Shown: positions 1 to 6,817, counted from the stretch's first letter. The stretch: DNA of 16,966 bases from CAYMKL01 sp964390805 (GCA_964390805.1 CAYMKL010000139.1:1-16966); one strand, 5' to 3'. A program made the numbers and translations. The notes: a model not told the origin generated them from the letters alone.

Positions 1-53
1 TGTGCCACCATATGTCTACATCGACTTATCCGCAGTGTTAAGGTACAGTACCT

Positions 54-66
54 AAGGAGAAAGGAG
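54..66 (+). promoter_or_regulatory. Tandem Shine-Dalgarno sites before the nitrilase-family gene
   Basis: Two AAGGAG motifs lie back to back (54-59 and 61-66). The nearer one is 12 bases from the ATG at 79, which is rather long, but no better in-frame start exists and the protein begins properly at the first beta strand of the fold. A small palindrome (aggtac-a-gtacct, 41-53) lies just upstream and could be an operator. I see no clear -35/-10 pair in the 78 bases available. Confidence 0.5.
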
Positions 67-78
67 CCGAATTACTGT

Positions 79-891
79 ATGAACGAGATCAGAGTAGCTG
101 TAGTGCAGATGAATCCCCGTATGAACGAAGTTAGCGAGAACCTGGTGCAAATGTCCGATTTCGTGGACAAGATCTGCAGCGAGCAAAAGATTGACCTGGT
201 GGTGTTCCCTGAGCTAGTCACCACCGGCTACGAGTGTGGGGTGCGTTTTACCGATTTGGCTGAGCGGGTGCCCGGCCCCACGGCCAACTTGTTGGCCCAG
301 CGGGCTGCCGAGTTCAACACCCACATCGCCTTTGGGATGGTGGCCAAAGAGAAGGTGGAGAGCATTCTCTACAACGCCGCCATCTTGATCGGTCCCGATG
401 GGGAACTAATCGGCCAATACCGCAAGGTGCACCTGCGAGGGGAGGAGCGGTTGGCCTTCCGGCCCGGCTATCGGTATCCTGTCCTGGAGGCAGGGTTTGG
501 CCAGGTGGGTTTTCTGATCAGTTGGGACCTGGCCTTTCCCGAGGTGGCCCGCAGCCTGGCTTTGGATGGGGCAGATCTGTTGATCGTCTGCGCCAACTGG
601 GCTCAGCCGGATACGGAGGAGTGGCGAACCTACGTGCTGGCCAGGGCCTACGAGAACTCGCTCTTCGTGGTCGCCGCCAATCGGGTGGGGGAGGAGTACA
701 CCTACTCGTTCTTCGGCGACAGCATGGTCGTGGGCCCGCGAGGTGAGTTATACGGCGCCGTTGAGGAGGGAGTCGAAGGCTATAGCGTAGCCCGCATTGA
801 CCTGGACAGTGTTCGGAAGCATCGTGAGGAGTTTCAGTTCCTGCAATGCCGCCAGCCTCAGACCTACCGGGCCGTCGTCAGGAGATACTAG
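79..891 (+). CDS. Nitrilase-superfamily (carbon-nitrogen hydrolase) protein with Ser at the catalytic Cys position
   Basis: A 270-residue cytoplasmic protein of usual length for the single-domain CN-hydrolase fold, whose members cleave amides, carbamoyl groups or nitriles with a Glu-Lys-Cys triad. The Glu is seen at residue 45 (FPELVTTGYE), the Lys at 116 (GQYRKVHL), the auxiliary Glu near 122-123, and the late FFGDS and GPRGE motifs near 211-223. The nucleophile motif, normally ICYD or similar before FPE, reads ISWD at 147-150, so the Cys position is Ser148 (codon AGT). The rest of the motif (DLAFPE) is intact and the frame is open, so the gene is not simply broken. By known chemistry a Ser here should greatly reduce or abolish ordinary amidase activity. 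It may be a pseudoenzyme, a serine variant, or a sequencing error, since one base restores Cys. The substrate cannot be predicted. It is separated from its downstream neighbours by repeat DNA, so no operon partner is evident. Confidence 0.85.
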   Translation: MNEIRVAVVQMNPRMNEVSENLVQMSDFVDKICSEQKIDLVVFPELVTTGYECGVRFTDLAERVPGPTANLLAQRAAEFNTHIAFGMVAKEKVESILYNAAILIGPDGELIGQYRKVHLRGEERLAFRPGYRYPVLEAGFGQVGFLISWDLAFPEVARSLALDGADLLIVCANWAQPDTEEWRTYVLARAYENSLFVVAANRVGEEYTYSFFGDSMVVGPRGELYGAVEEGVEGYSVARIDLDSVRKHREEFQFLQCRQPQTYRAVVRRY

Positions 892-940
892 GGCCAGTAA
901 TCAGCGCTCACTCAATGTCATTAAGTCAAAGGAACAGATG

Positions 941-1010
941 TGTCATTGCGACCGTAGCGAAGCAATCTCCTACCTTCAAATGCAAGCAACGATGGGGATT
1001 GCTTCCCTAC
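941..1010. repeat. Palindromic intergenic repeat (tgtcattgcga family, copy A)
   Basis: The arms tagcgaagcaatctcc (955-970) and ggggattgcttcccta (994-1009) are nearly perfect inverted complements around a 23-base loop. The leading tgtcattgcga at 941-951 matches the outer arm of the element at 11170-11259, so the two belong to one family. This copy lacks the right outer arm (cgcaatgaca); instead the sequence runs into the antitoxin-like remnant. Short mobile palindromes of this kind are widespread between genes in Chloroflexota and other bacteria. Confidence 0.75.
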
Positions 1011-1174
1011 CCTCCCTGGAAGATCCCTTCGTCGCTGGTCTTACTTACCGGCAGTATTTCGCCTTGCCAGATGATGAAGCAGATGCTCTCTGGGAGGATC
1101 TGGGAGCGGGAGCACCCTCGTTGGAGGAGCTACCGGTGATCGAGGTCCGGTCGGATGCCCGCCTACCTGCTTGA
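980..1174 (+). pseudogene. Remnant of an antitoxin-like small protein upstream of a PIN-type toxin
   Basis: The open frame ending at 1174 carries an acidic stretch (EDPFVAGLTYRQYFALPDDE and onwards, then WEDLGAG) that resembles the small partner proteins encoded just before PIN-domain toxins in Chloroflexota. Its stop overlaps the ATG of the PIN-like frame by 20 bases, the usual layout of such pairs. The N-terminal part is missing: upstream of about codon SLEDPF the frame runs through palindromic repeat A, and neither candidate start (980 or 992) has a ribosome binding site. I read it as the 3' end of an antitoxin gene truncated by the repeat. Family assignment rests on pattern memory, not on a search. 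Confidence 0.4.
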
Positions 1175-1400
1175 CAAGAGTGTTGCTCGTAGGATCCTCG
1201 AGGGGCTCGCCCGGGTGCGCCGGCGTCAGCTGCTCTATCCAGAGCAGGTAGCCTGCCTGACTTTGCTCTATGCTGAGGTCGAGGTCATCCAGGTAACACG
1301 CTACACTCGGCGCTGGGCCAGACGGCTACGGGAGCACGGGTTCACGCGAGAGGATGCTGTCATCCTCAGCCTGGGTACCTTCGGCGCCGAGTTGTCCTGA
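1155..1400 (+). pseudogene. Truncated PIN-domain toxin remnant
   Basis: An 81-residue frame starts MPAYLLDKSVAR, matching the PIN-domain N-terminus with its first metal-binding Asp (Asp7). It ends with RRWARRLREHGFTREDAVIL, typical of the distal half of Chloroflexota PIN-like proteins. A full PIN domain needs about 130 residues. The middle, where further acidic residues belong, is shortened between CLTLL and YAEVEV, and the C-terminus stops abruptly at GAELS. An internal deletion plus a 3' truncation explains this. The product cannot form a complete active site, so it is probably inactive. The same-strand gene before it is its presumed antitoxin. Confidence 0.5.
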
Positions 1401-1428
1401 ATACCATACAAGCACAGGAGAGAGAAAC

Positions 1429-2469
1429 TTGAAACTCATAGACTTACGAAGCGACACCGTGACCCTTCCTACGCCTGCCATGCGCGAGGCCATCTACCAG
1501 GCCGAGGTGGGCGACGACGTTTTCGGGGAGGATCCGACGGTCAATCAGTTGGAGGAGATGGCTGCTCAGCGCATGGGCAAGGAGGCGGCCCTCTATGTGG
1601 TCAGCGGCACGATGGGGAATCTCGTGGCCCTGTTGACTCACTGCGGCCGGGGCGACGAGTTCATTGTAGGCCACCTGGCCCACACCTTTCTCTACGAAGC
1701 CGGGGGCTCAGCGGCGCTGGGCGGCATCCATCCGCGCACTCTGCTCAACCAGCCCGACGGCACCCTGCGCCTGACCGACATCGAAGCCGCCATTCGCGGC
1801 GAGAACGTCCACTTTCCTCGCAGCAGGTTGATCTGTCTGGAGAACACCCACAACCGCTGCGGTGGGGCAGCACTCACGCCTGAGTACACACAAGCCGTCT
1901 GCCAATTGGCGAAACGGCACGGCCTGGCTGTCCACCTCGATGGAGCCCGCGTCTTCAATGCGGCGGTGGCCTTGGGAGTTGACGGCGAGGAGCTGGTGGA
2001 GGGTGTGGACTCGGTGCAGTTTTGCCTGTCCAAGGGCCTATCGGCGCCGGTGGGCTCGATCATCTGCGGGGACGAGGAGTTCATTCACGAGGCGCGGCGC
2101 AGCCGCAAGATAGTTGGTGGTGGCATGCGTCAGGCGGGCATCATTGCCGCAGCCGGCATCGTCGCCCTGGAGCAGATGGTGGATCGCCTGGCGGAAGACC
2201 ACGCCAACGCTCACCGCCTGGCTGAGGGCCTGGCCGAGATGCCAGCGCTGGCCCTCGATTTGGATCGGGTGCAGACCAACATCGTCATCTTCGAGCTCAC
2301 CAGTGAGAGCCTGACACCGGCAGAGCTGCAGGCCAGACTGGATGAGAGGGGGGTGAAGCTGCTGGCCATCGGCGGTCAACGTCTGCGGGCCGTGACCCAC
2401 TACGGTATCGAGGCTGACGATATCGAGGTTGCTTTGGATGTAGCGCGGGAGGTGACGGGGCAGTTGTGA
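1429..2469 (+). CDS. ltaE: Low-specificity L-threonine aldolase
   Basis: A PLP enzyme that cleaves L-threonine or L-allo-threonine to glycine and acetaldehyde. The start is TTG at 1429, giving a 346-residue protein beginning MKLIDLRSDTVT, the invariant family N-terminus; AGGAGAG lies about 8 bases upstream. An earlier ATG at 1354 would add 25 non-homologous residues overlapping the PIN remnant. Visible family motifs are GEDPTVNQLE (33-42), HTFLYEAGG with the PLP-stacking His85, ENTHNRCGG (138-146), HLDGAR with Asp171 and Arg174, and the Schiff-base lysine Lys202 in CLSKGLSAPVGS. Length and motif order match LtaE closely. The downstream membrane-protein gene overlaps by four bases (GTGA), so the two are translationally coupled. 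The role is probably glycine and threonine metabolism. Confidence 0.93.
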   Translation: MKLIDLRSDTVTLPTPAMREAIYQAEVGDDVFGEDPTVNQLEEMAAQRMGKEAALYVVSGTMGNLVALLTHCGRGDEFIVGHLAHTFLYEAGGSAALGGIHPRTLLNQPDGTLRLTDIEAAIRGENVHFPRSRLICLENTHNRCGGAALTPEYTQAVCQLAKRHGLAVHLDGARVFNAAVALGVDGEELVEGVDSVQFCLSKGLSAPVGSIICGDEEFIHEARRSRKIVGGGMRQAGIIAAAGIVALEQMVDRLAEDHANAHRLAEGLAEMPALALDLDRVQTNIVIFELTSESLTPAELQARLDERGVKLLAIGGQRLRAVTHYGIEADDIEVALDVAREVTGQL

Positions 2470-3104
2470 ATCCCAAGGGCGGCAAGGAGAAGAAGCGATA
2501 CAGCCTGGCGAGATTCGATCCCTATCTGACTTTCCTGGTCTATGCTGTTGTTGGCCTGGGGACCTGGCGAATAGGGCTGGAAGCTCGCTTGATCATACTC
2601 TGGTTGGTTTTGCTGGGAATCTGCCTGATCTATGCCGAGGAGAAGGCCATGGCCATGCAATACGGACTGGTCAACCTGGGGCGTGGCGCACTGGTTGGCC
2701 TGGTCATCTCCTTGCCGCTGCTGTTGCTGGCCAGGGATGCTCTCAAGACCACCTCGGCCAGGCTTTTCCCTTTGGACAACCAGGCAACCCTTTTCCAGAA
2801 TCTGGTTCTTCTTGCCGCACCCATTGAGGGATTTTATTTTCGAGGGTATCTACAGCGGGAGCGCGGATTGGTCGTCGCTGCCTTGCTCTACGGCCTGGGC
2901 CAGGGTGTGCTTTTCCTGCCTGGGCTCAGCGGCTTCCCGGCGGTACTGGCTGCCGTGGTCGTAGCTATGGCGCTTTTGGGCTTTGTCTATGGCTACGTGT
3001 GCCAGCGCTATGGCTTGAGCGCGAGTATCAGTTGCCACGCTGTGGCCAACCTGGTCTTGCTATTCTTGCCTCCGGCGTTGGATCAGTGGCTTAGCGCCAC
3101 TTGA
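2466..3104 (+). CDS. CPBP/Abi-like membrane protein with degenerate protease motifs
   Basis: A 212-residue, strongly hydrophobic protein with about seven membrane segments (roughly residues 20-36, 41-56, 71-89, 109-127, 134-152, 158-178 and 186-202). The start GTG overlaps the aldolase stop. The topology and three sites fit the CPBP (Rce1-like) intramembrane endopeptidase family. Motif 1, normally EExxxR, reads EGFYFR at 121-126, so the second Glu is lost. Motif 2, normally FxxxH, appears as YGLGQ at 142-146, so its His is lost. Motif 3 keeps His191 and Asn195 (HAVAN). With two key residues gone, proteolysis is doubtful; it may have a non-catalytic role. Coupling to threonine aldolase is seen, but a functional link is not obvious. 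Confidence 0.65.
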   Translation: MNPKGGKEKKRYSLARFDPYLTFLVYAVVGLGTWRIGLEARLIILWLVLLGICLIYAEEKAMAMQYGLVNLGRGALVGLVISLPLLLLARDALKTTSARLFPLDNQATLFQNLVLLAAPIEGFYFRGYLQRERGLVVAALLYGLGQGVLFLPGLSGFPAVLAAVVVAMALLGFVYGYVCQRYGLSASISCHAVANLVLLFLPPALDQWLSAT

Positions 3105-3129
3105 CGAAAACTGGTTTCTGTGTTATCAT
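3101..3129 (+). promoter_or_regulatory. Sigma-70-type promoter of the tRNA-Asp gene
   Basis: TTGACG (3101-3106) and TATCAT (3124-3129) are separated by exactly 17 bases and place transcription start just before the tRNA at 3141. The -35 box overlaps the stop codon of the CPBP-like gene. Confidence 0.7.
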
Positions 3130-3140
3130 TTACCCTGAAT

Positions 3141-3217
3141 GGGGGCGTAGTGTAGTGGCCTAACATGTCGGCCTGTCAAGCCGAAGACCGCGGGTTCGAA
3201 TCCCGTCGCTCCCGCCA
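3141..3217 (+). tRNA. tRNA-Asp (anticodon GTC)
   Basis: The 77-base cloverleaf is visible by eye. Acceptor GGGGGCG (3141-3147) pairs with CGCTCCC (3207-3213) with one G-U pair. The anticodon stem TCGGC/GCCGA encloses loop CTGTCAA with anticodon GTC at 3175-3177. The T arm is CGGG-TTCGAAT-CCCG. The discriminator is G and the CCA end is encoded (3215-3217). It has its own promoter and terminator, so it is a monocistronic unit. Confidence 0.96.
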
Positions 3218-3221
3218 GAAC

Positions 3222-3257
3222 ACCGACCTGATCCAAGCAGGTCGGTTTTTTCTTTTT
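3222..3257 (+). terminator. Rho-independent terminator of tRNA-Asp
   Basis: A 9-bp stem (accgacctg, 3222-3230, with caggtcggt, 3238-3246), a 7-base loop and a following T-rich run through 3257 form a textbook intrinsic terminator just after the tRNA CCA end. Confidence 0.9.
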
Positions 3258-3262
3258 GGGTA

Positions 3263-3291
3263 TTGCAAACCGTGCTCAGACGTGGTATAAT
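3263..3291 (+). promoter_or_regulatory. Sigma-70-type promoter upstream of the C39-like fragment and the dehydrogenase gene
   Basis: TTGCAA (3263-3268) and a consensus TATAAT (3286-3291) are spaced by 17 bases. Transcription would start near 3298. The first complete gene downstream is the 3-hydroxyisobutyrate dehydrogenase family gene at 3492, giving a leader of about 190 bases that contains a peptidase-like gene fragment. A small inverted repeat (catccgcat / atgcgg, 3304-3328) lies at the expected start of the transcript. Confidence 0.65.
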
Positions 3292-3322
3292 ATGCACACT
3301 GATCATCCGCATCTCACACCGG

Positions 3323-3499
3323 ATGCGGACTCAGCTTGAGTTGGGTTGGCATCCCATCGTGTTTGTGCGCGCTGATTTTCTGCCCTGGGCGGACTTCAGT
3401 GGCTTTCACGCGCTGGTGATGGGCGAGGTAATGGGGAATACTGTGTACGTCTTTGATCCAGTCCTCAACGTAAAAGAAAGGAGCATTCTCAATGATTAA
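3323..3499 (+). pseudogene. Fragment resembling the C-terminal part of a C39-like (papain-fold) peptidase
   Basis: The frame contains a stretch with GWHPIVFVRADFLPW, then FHALVMGEV, then NTVYVFDPV. This follows the second half of C39-like cysteine peptidase domains: the strand before the catalytic His, the His-Ala dyad, and an Asp-Pro after a VYV strand. The N-terminal half with the catalytic Cys is absent, and only some 58 codons remain before a stop that overlaps the next gene. There is no ribosome binding site before the ATG at 3323. I treat it as a decayed 3' remnant sitting in the leader of the dehydrogenase gene. The match is from memory of the family and is weak in length. Confidence 0.4.
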
Positions 3500-4394
3500 G
3501 CCAACCATCGGTTTTATCGGTCTAGGAGTCATGGGCAAGCCCATGGCCAGGAATCTGCTCAAGGCGGGCTATCCGCTGGTGGTCCACAGTCGCAGCCGTG
3601 AGCCGGTTGAGGAGCTGGCCGGCGAGGGAGCCGAGCCGGCGTTTTCCCCGACAGAGGTGGCGTCCAGGAGTGAGTTGATCATCACCATGCTGCCCGATTC
3701 GCCCGACGTGGAGCTGGTGGCCCTGGGCGAGGATGGCCTCATGGAGGGGGTAAGCGAGGGCGATGTCTGCGTAGACATGAGCACCATTGCGCCGCCCGTG
3801 GCAGTGAAAGTGGCCGAGGCGATGGCTAAGAAAGGGGTGCGCTGCCTTGATGCACCGGTTAGCGGCGGGGATGTGGGCGCTCAGGAGGGCACTCTGTCCA
3901 TCATGGTCGGCGGCGACGAGGATCTCTTCAATGAGGTGCTGCCTATTTTCGAGGTGATGGGCAAGACCATCGTGCATTGTGGCCCCAACGGCGCCGGGCA
4001 GACGGTGAAGGCCTGCAACCAGATTCAGGTGGCCTTGAATCTGATCGGCATGGCCGAGGCGCTGGTGTTGGGAGCCAGGGCCGGAGTAGACCCTGCTATT
4101 GTGGTCGGAGTTCTCAGTGGGGGATTTGCCCAGTCACAAGTCATGGATGTGCGCGGGCCGAGGATCATCAGGCGTATCTTCGAGCCGGGATTCAGAAGCA
4201 GGTTGCACTACAAGGACCTCAACATAATCCGCGAGACAGCGCGGGCCTATGGCATCTCGTTGCCAGCATCGGCCCTGGCCCATGAGCTATTCGGCGCCAT
4301 GCAGGCGCAGGGGTGGGGAGACCTCGATCACTCCGCGGTGATGCGGATTATCGAGTTGCTTTCTGATGTTGAGGTTCGCACGGCGGAAGGATAG
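3492..4394 (+). CDS. 3-hydroxyisobutyrate dehydrogenase / tartronate semialdehyde reductase family protein
   Basis: An NAD(P)-dependent beta-hydroxyacid dehydrogenase of 300 residues, the normal family length. The Rossmann motif GLGVMGKPMA is at residues 10-19. The substrate-binding signature DAPVSGGDVGAQEGTLSIMVGG spans 120-141 with Ser124. The catalytic lysine is Lys173 in GQTVKACNQ, with Asn176 following. The AAGGAG at 3478-3483 sits 8 bases before the ATG. Family members act on 3-hydroxyisobutyrate, tartronate semialdehyde (2-hydroxy-3-oxopropionate) or succinate semialdehyde. The GLGVMGKPMA and SGG..GA.EG pattern is close to GarR/GlxR, but sequence alone does not settle the substrate. 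It is followed by a hairpin and AT-rich DNA, so it looks monocistronic. Nothing nearby points to a glyoxylate or valine pathway. Confidence 0.88.
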   Translation: MIKPTIGFIGLGVMGKPMARNLLKAGYPLVVHSRSREPVEELAGEGAEPAFSPTEVASRSELIITMLPDSPDVELVALGEDGLMEGVSEGDVCVDMSTIAPPVAVKVAEAMAKKGVRCLDAPVSGGDVGAQEGTLSIMVGGDEDLFNEVLPIFEVMGKTIVHCGPNGAGQTVKACNQIQVALNLIGMAEALVLGARAGVDPAIVVGVLSGGFAQSQVMDVRGPRIIRRIFEPGFRSRLHYKDLNIIRETARAYGISLPASALAHELFGAMQAQGWGDLDHSAVMRIIELLSDVEVRTAEG

Positions 4395-4545
4395 GCGCTT
4401 GCGGCAACTACAACATAGCTATAATCAAATATAATACGCCAGAAATAGCATGAATTATATCAAAACCATGAGAATATCGTAGAAATGATAAGAATGAACT
4501 CAAAACATGCAGAAAGCAGCTAAATCTCGCTCTGTATGGGCAACC
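4395..4545. other. AT-rich intergenic stretch with no gene recognised
   Basis: From about 4410 to 4510 the base composition drops sharply in G+C compared with the flanking genes, with clusters such as agctataatcaaatataat. No open frame of note, no RNA gene and no repeat shared with the rest of the window is seen here. Several TATAAT-like hexamers occur by composition alone; none has a well-spaced -35. Confidence 0.5.
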
Positions 4546-4579
4546 AAGAAGCCCTTTCCGTGCGCGAAGAGGGCTTCTT
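4546..4579 (+). terminator. Hairpin, possible terminator after the dehydrogenase gene
   Basis: Arms aagaagccct (4546-4555) and agggcttctt (4570-4579) form a perfect 10-bp stem with a 14-base loop. The following bases (gtgtattgg) are only mildly T-rich, although the stem itself ends in TTCTT. It lies 150 bases after the dehydrogenase stop and before the promoters of the transporter operon, a sensible place for a transcription end on either strand. Confidence 0.55.
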
Positions 4580-4597
4580 GTGTATTGGTAGGTGATG

Positions 4598-4627
4598 TTG
4601 ACGTTGCGGAAACTTGTGTTGTACTAT
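4598..4627 (+). promoter_or_regulatory. Possible upstream promoter of the ABC transporter operon
   Basis: TTGACG (4598-4603) and TACTAT (4622-4627) with an 18-base spacer. It is weaker than the promoter 68 bases downstream and could be a second start for the same operon. Confidence 0.4.
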
Positions 4628-4665
4628 GTACTGTTGCTGTTGGATGCATGGGGAGTGGAGACGTT

Positions 4666-4694
4666 TTGACAGTGGGGTGAAGTGGTGGTATAAT
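4666..4694 (+). promoter_or_regulatory. Consensus sigma-70 promoter of the ABC transporter operon
   Basis: TTGACA (4666-4671) and TATAAT (4689-4694) are both exact consensus with a 17-base spacer, the best promoter in the window. Transcription would start near 4701, leaving a leader of roughly 220 bases before the binding-protein ATG at 4924. I recognise no known riboswitch in that leader. Confidence 0.8.
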
Positions 4695-4911
4695 TCTGCG
4701 TGGCTACAATTCGCTTCGTGGGCCAGGAAATCTGTCATTGCGGATAGACAACCGGCTCATTCTGGAAGGAGCAGCCAGTTGAACCCGCTTACTCCTCTCT
4801 CCCGATCCTCCTGATTTTTGCCCCTCATCCCGGTTAAGAGTTCGCGTCTTGAAAGGAGGGATGCCTATCGCACCAAAAATGTTTGGTTCTCGCGTTAGTC
4901 CAAAATACAAT

Positions 4912-4918
4912 AAGGAGG
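4912..4918 (+). promoter_or_regulatory. Strong ribosome binding site that decides the binding-protein start
   Basis: AAGGAGG lies 5 bases before the ATG at 4924. An in-frame ATG at 4861 has a similar AAGGAGG only one base away, too close to work, and starting there would place 21 extra residues ahead of the signal peptide. The start at 4924 is therefore chosen. Confidence 0.85.
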
Positions 4919-4923
4919 AACAA

Positions 4924-6795
4924 ATGTCTAAGAAGACGCTGTGCCAACGAGTTGGCCTTAATCTGTTTCTAGTGCTCGCCATGCTGCTGCCCCTGGGGGT
5001 GAGCACGGCCAGCGCCGCTCCGCCCGCTCAGGAGGAGTTGACCTACACGGTCAAGCTGGGTGATAACCTCTGGAGCCTGGCGGAGAAGTACCTGGGCAGC
5101 GGGCCGGCCTATTGGGCCATCGTCGGCGCTACCAATGTCAAGTACGAGGAGGATGCCAGCTTCGCCCAGATCGAGAATCCCAACCTGATCCATCCTGGCT
5201 GGAAGTTCCTCATCCCCAGTGCCGACGAAGCGGAGATGTACGCTGCCATCGGCAAGGGTGCCCCGCCACCTGAGAAGAGGACCCTCAACGTCACCTTTGC
5301 CTGGCCCACCTACATTGACCCTGCCGTCGGGTCTGACTTCTCCAGTACATCCTCTCTGTGCAACCTGTATGACACCCTGGTCTTCCCCAATACCGCGGGT
5401 GGGGTTGATCCCCATCTGGCAGAGAACTGGCAGGTTTCGGGCGATGGCCTCACCTGGACCTTCGTTCTCAAGAAGGGGGTCAAGTTCCACAACGGGAGCG
5501 AACTGACGGCTGGCGACGTCGCCTTCAGCATGAACCGGCTGCTGGAGATTGGCGAGGGACTAGCCTATGTGTTCCTGGGTACAGTCGAAAGCGCCACTGC
5601 CCTGGACGACTACACCGTCGAGTTTAAGCTCGCCCAACCGAGCGGCCTCTTCCTGATCAGCCTGATCCGCCTGTACGTTGCTGACGAAGAGGAGGTGATG
5701 GCCAACATCGTGACTCCTGGGCCTTATGGCGACAAGGGCGACTATGGCAAGGAGTACCTCCTGACTCACGACGCGGGCTCTGGCGCCTACAAGGTCAAGG
5801 AGTTCCCGCTGGAAGAGTATCTCTTGATGGCGAAGAACCCAGCCTGGTTCGGAGCATTCGGTCCGAACGCGCCCGACGAGGTTCGTTTCATCGCCACCAC
5901 CGAGGCAGCCACCGTACGGACGCTGATGTCGCGGCAAGAGCTGGAGATCACTGACCAGTGGCAGACCATTGAGGCGCTGGAGGCGCTGAGCGCGATAGAA
6001 GGGATTGACGTGGCCGCCTTTCCGGTTCTCACCGAGTTCTACTACATGATCCACACCAAGAAGGCGCCCACCGACGACGTCCACTTCCGTCGAGCCATGG
6101 CCTACGCCTTCGACTACGAAGCTGCGGTGGCTCTGGAGTGGGAAGGAACTCAGCAGTCGCGAGGGCCGGTCCCAGCCATCACGGCCGGTCACGACCCAGA
6201 CGTCTTCGTCTTTGAGCGCGACCTTGACAAGGCGCGCGAGGAGCTGGCTTTGTCAAAGTATGCCGATGAGCTCGATCAGTACCCGGTGGAAGTCCACTGG
6301 ATCACTGAGGTACCTGCCGAGGAGAAGTGGGCCTTGCTCTTCCAGGCCAACATGGCCGACATTGGCATTGACGTAGAGGTCGTCGGTACGCCGTGGTTGT
6401 CCGTGGTCGAGAACGCGGCCAGCCAAGACTTGAGTCCTCACATCGTGACCATCTACGTGTCTGCTGACTTCCCCGAGGCGGGGTCCCTGCTGAAGGTGCG
6501 CTACCACTCCGATGCCGCCCCCACCTGGTCGCAGAACGAGTGGCTGTTGGACGATGAGTTGGACCAGATGATTGACGATGCCCTGGTCACTGTTGACACG
6601 GATGAGAGGTACGCCAAGTACAAGGACTTGCAGGGTTACATCATGGACCTCTGCCCCACCATCTTCCTGTACGACCAAGTTCAGAAGCATGCCTACCAGT
6701 CAGCATACGTGGACTGGCCTGCTGCTCGCGGGGAGGTCATCCCGGTGATGGGTTACACCATGTTCGCCCCCACCATCGGGGTCACTGGCCCATAG
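4924..6795 (+). CDS. ABC transporter substrate-binding protein, family 5 (Dpp/Opp type), with N-terminal LysM domain
   Basis: A 623-residue secreted protein. Residues 1-31 form a signal peptide (MSKK start, hydrophobic core LFLVLAMLLPLG, cleavage after ASA). There is no lipobox cysteine. Residues about 40-99 are a LysM domain: it opens YTVKLGDNLWSLAEKYLG and closes NPNLIHPGWKFLIPS, the classic start and end of this peptidoglycan-binding module. From about 118 to 600 it is a family 5 extracellular solute-binding protein, with the signature HLAENWQVSGDGLTWTF and VKFHNGSELTAGDVAFS around 164-207. Family members capture di- and oligopeptides, nickel or opines for import. Cell-wall LysM attachment in place of a lipid anchor is my inference. 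The permease and ATPase genes follow on the same strand. Peptides, perhaps proline-rich ones, are the likely cargo given the downstream peptidase and dehydratase. Confidence 0.9.
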   Translation: MSKKTLCQRVGLNLFLVLAMLLPLGVSTASAAPPAQEELTYTVKLGDNLWSLAEKYLGSGPAYWAIVGATNVKYEEDASFAQIENPNLIHPGWKFLIPSADEAEMYAAIGKGAPPPEKRTLNVTFAWPTYIDPAVGSDFSSTSSLCNLYDTLVFPNTAGGVDPHLAENWQVSGDGLTWTFVLKKGVKFHNGSELTAGDVAFSMNRLLEIGEGLAYVFLGTVESATALDDYTVEFKLAQPSGLFLISLIRLYVADEEEVMANIVTPGPYGDKGDYGKEYLLTHDAGSGAYKVKEFPLEEYLLMAKNPAWFGAFGPNAPDEVRFIATTEAATVRTLMSRQELEITDQWQTIEALEALSAIEGIDVAAFPVLTEFYYMIHTKKAPTDDVHFRRAMAYAFDYEAAVALEWEGTQQSRGPVPAITAGHDPDVFVFERDLDKAREELALSKYADELDQYPVEVHWITEVPAEEKWALLFQANMADIGIDVEVVGTPWLSVVENAASQDLSPHIVTIYVSADFPEAGSLLKVRYHSDAAPTWSQNEWLLDDELDQMIDDALVTVDTDERYAKYKDLQGYIMDLCPTIFLYDQVQKHAYQSAYVDWPAARGEVIPVMGYTMFAPTIGVTGP

Positions 6796-6817
6796 GTAAT
6801 GCACGTGCGCTAGATCA

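Noticed and set aside
1354..1428. Earlier in-frame ATG for threonine aldolase
   Set aside because: The added 25 residues do not match the family and overlap the PIN remnant. The TTG at 1429 has a good ribosome site and gives the conserved N-terminus.
4861..4923. Earlier in-frame ATG for the binding protein
   Set aside because: Its AAGGAGG is only one base from the ATG, and it would put 21 polar residues before an otherwise ideal signal peptide.
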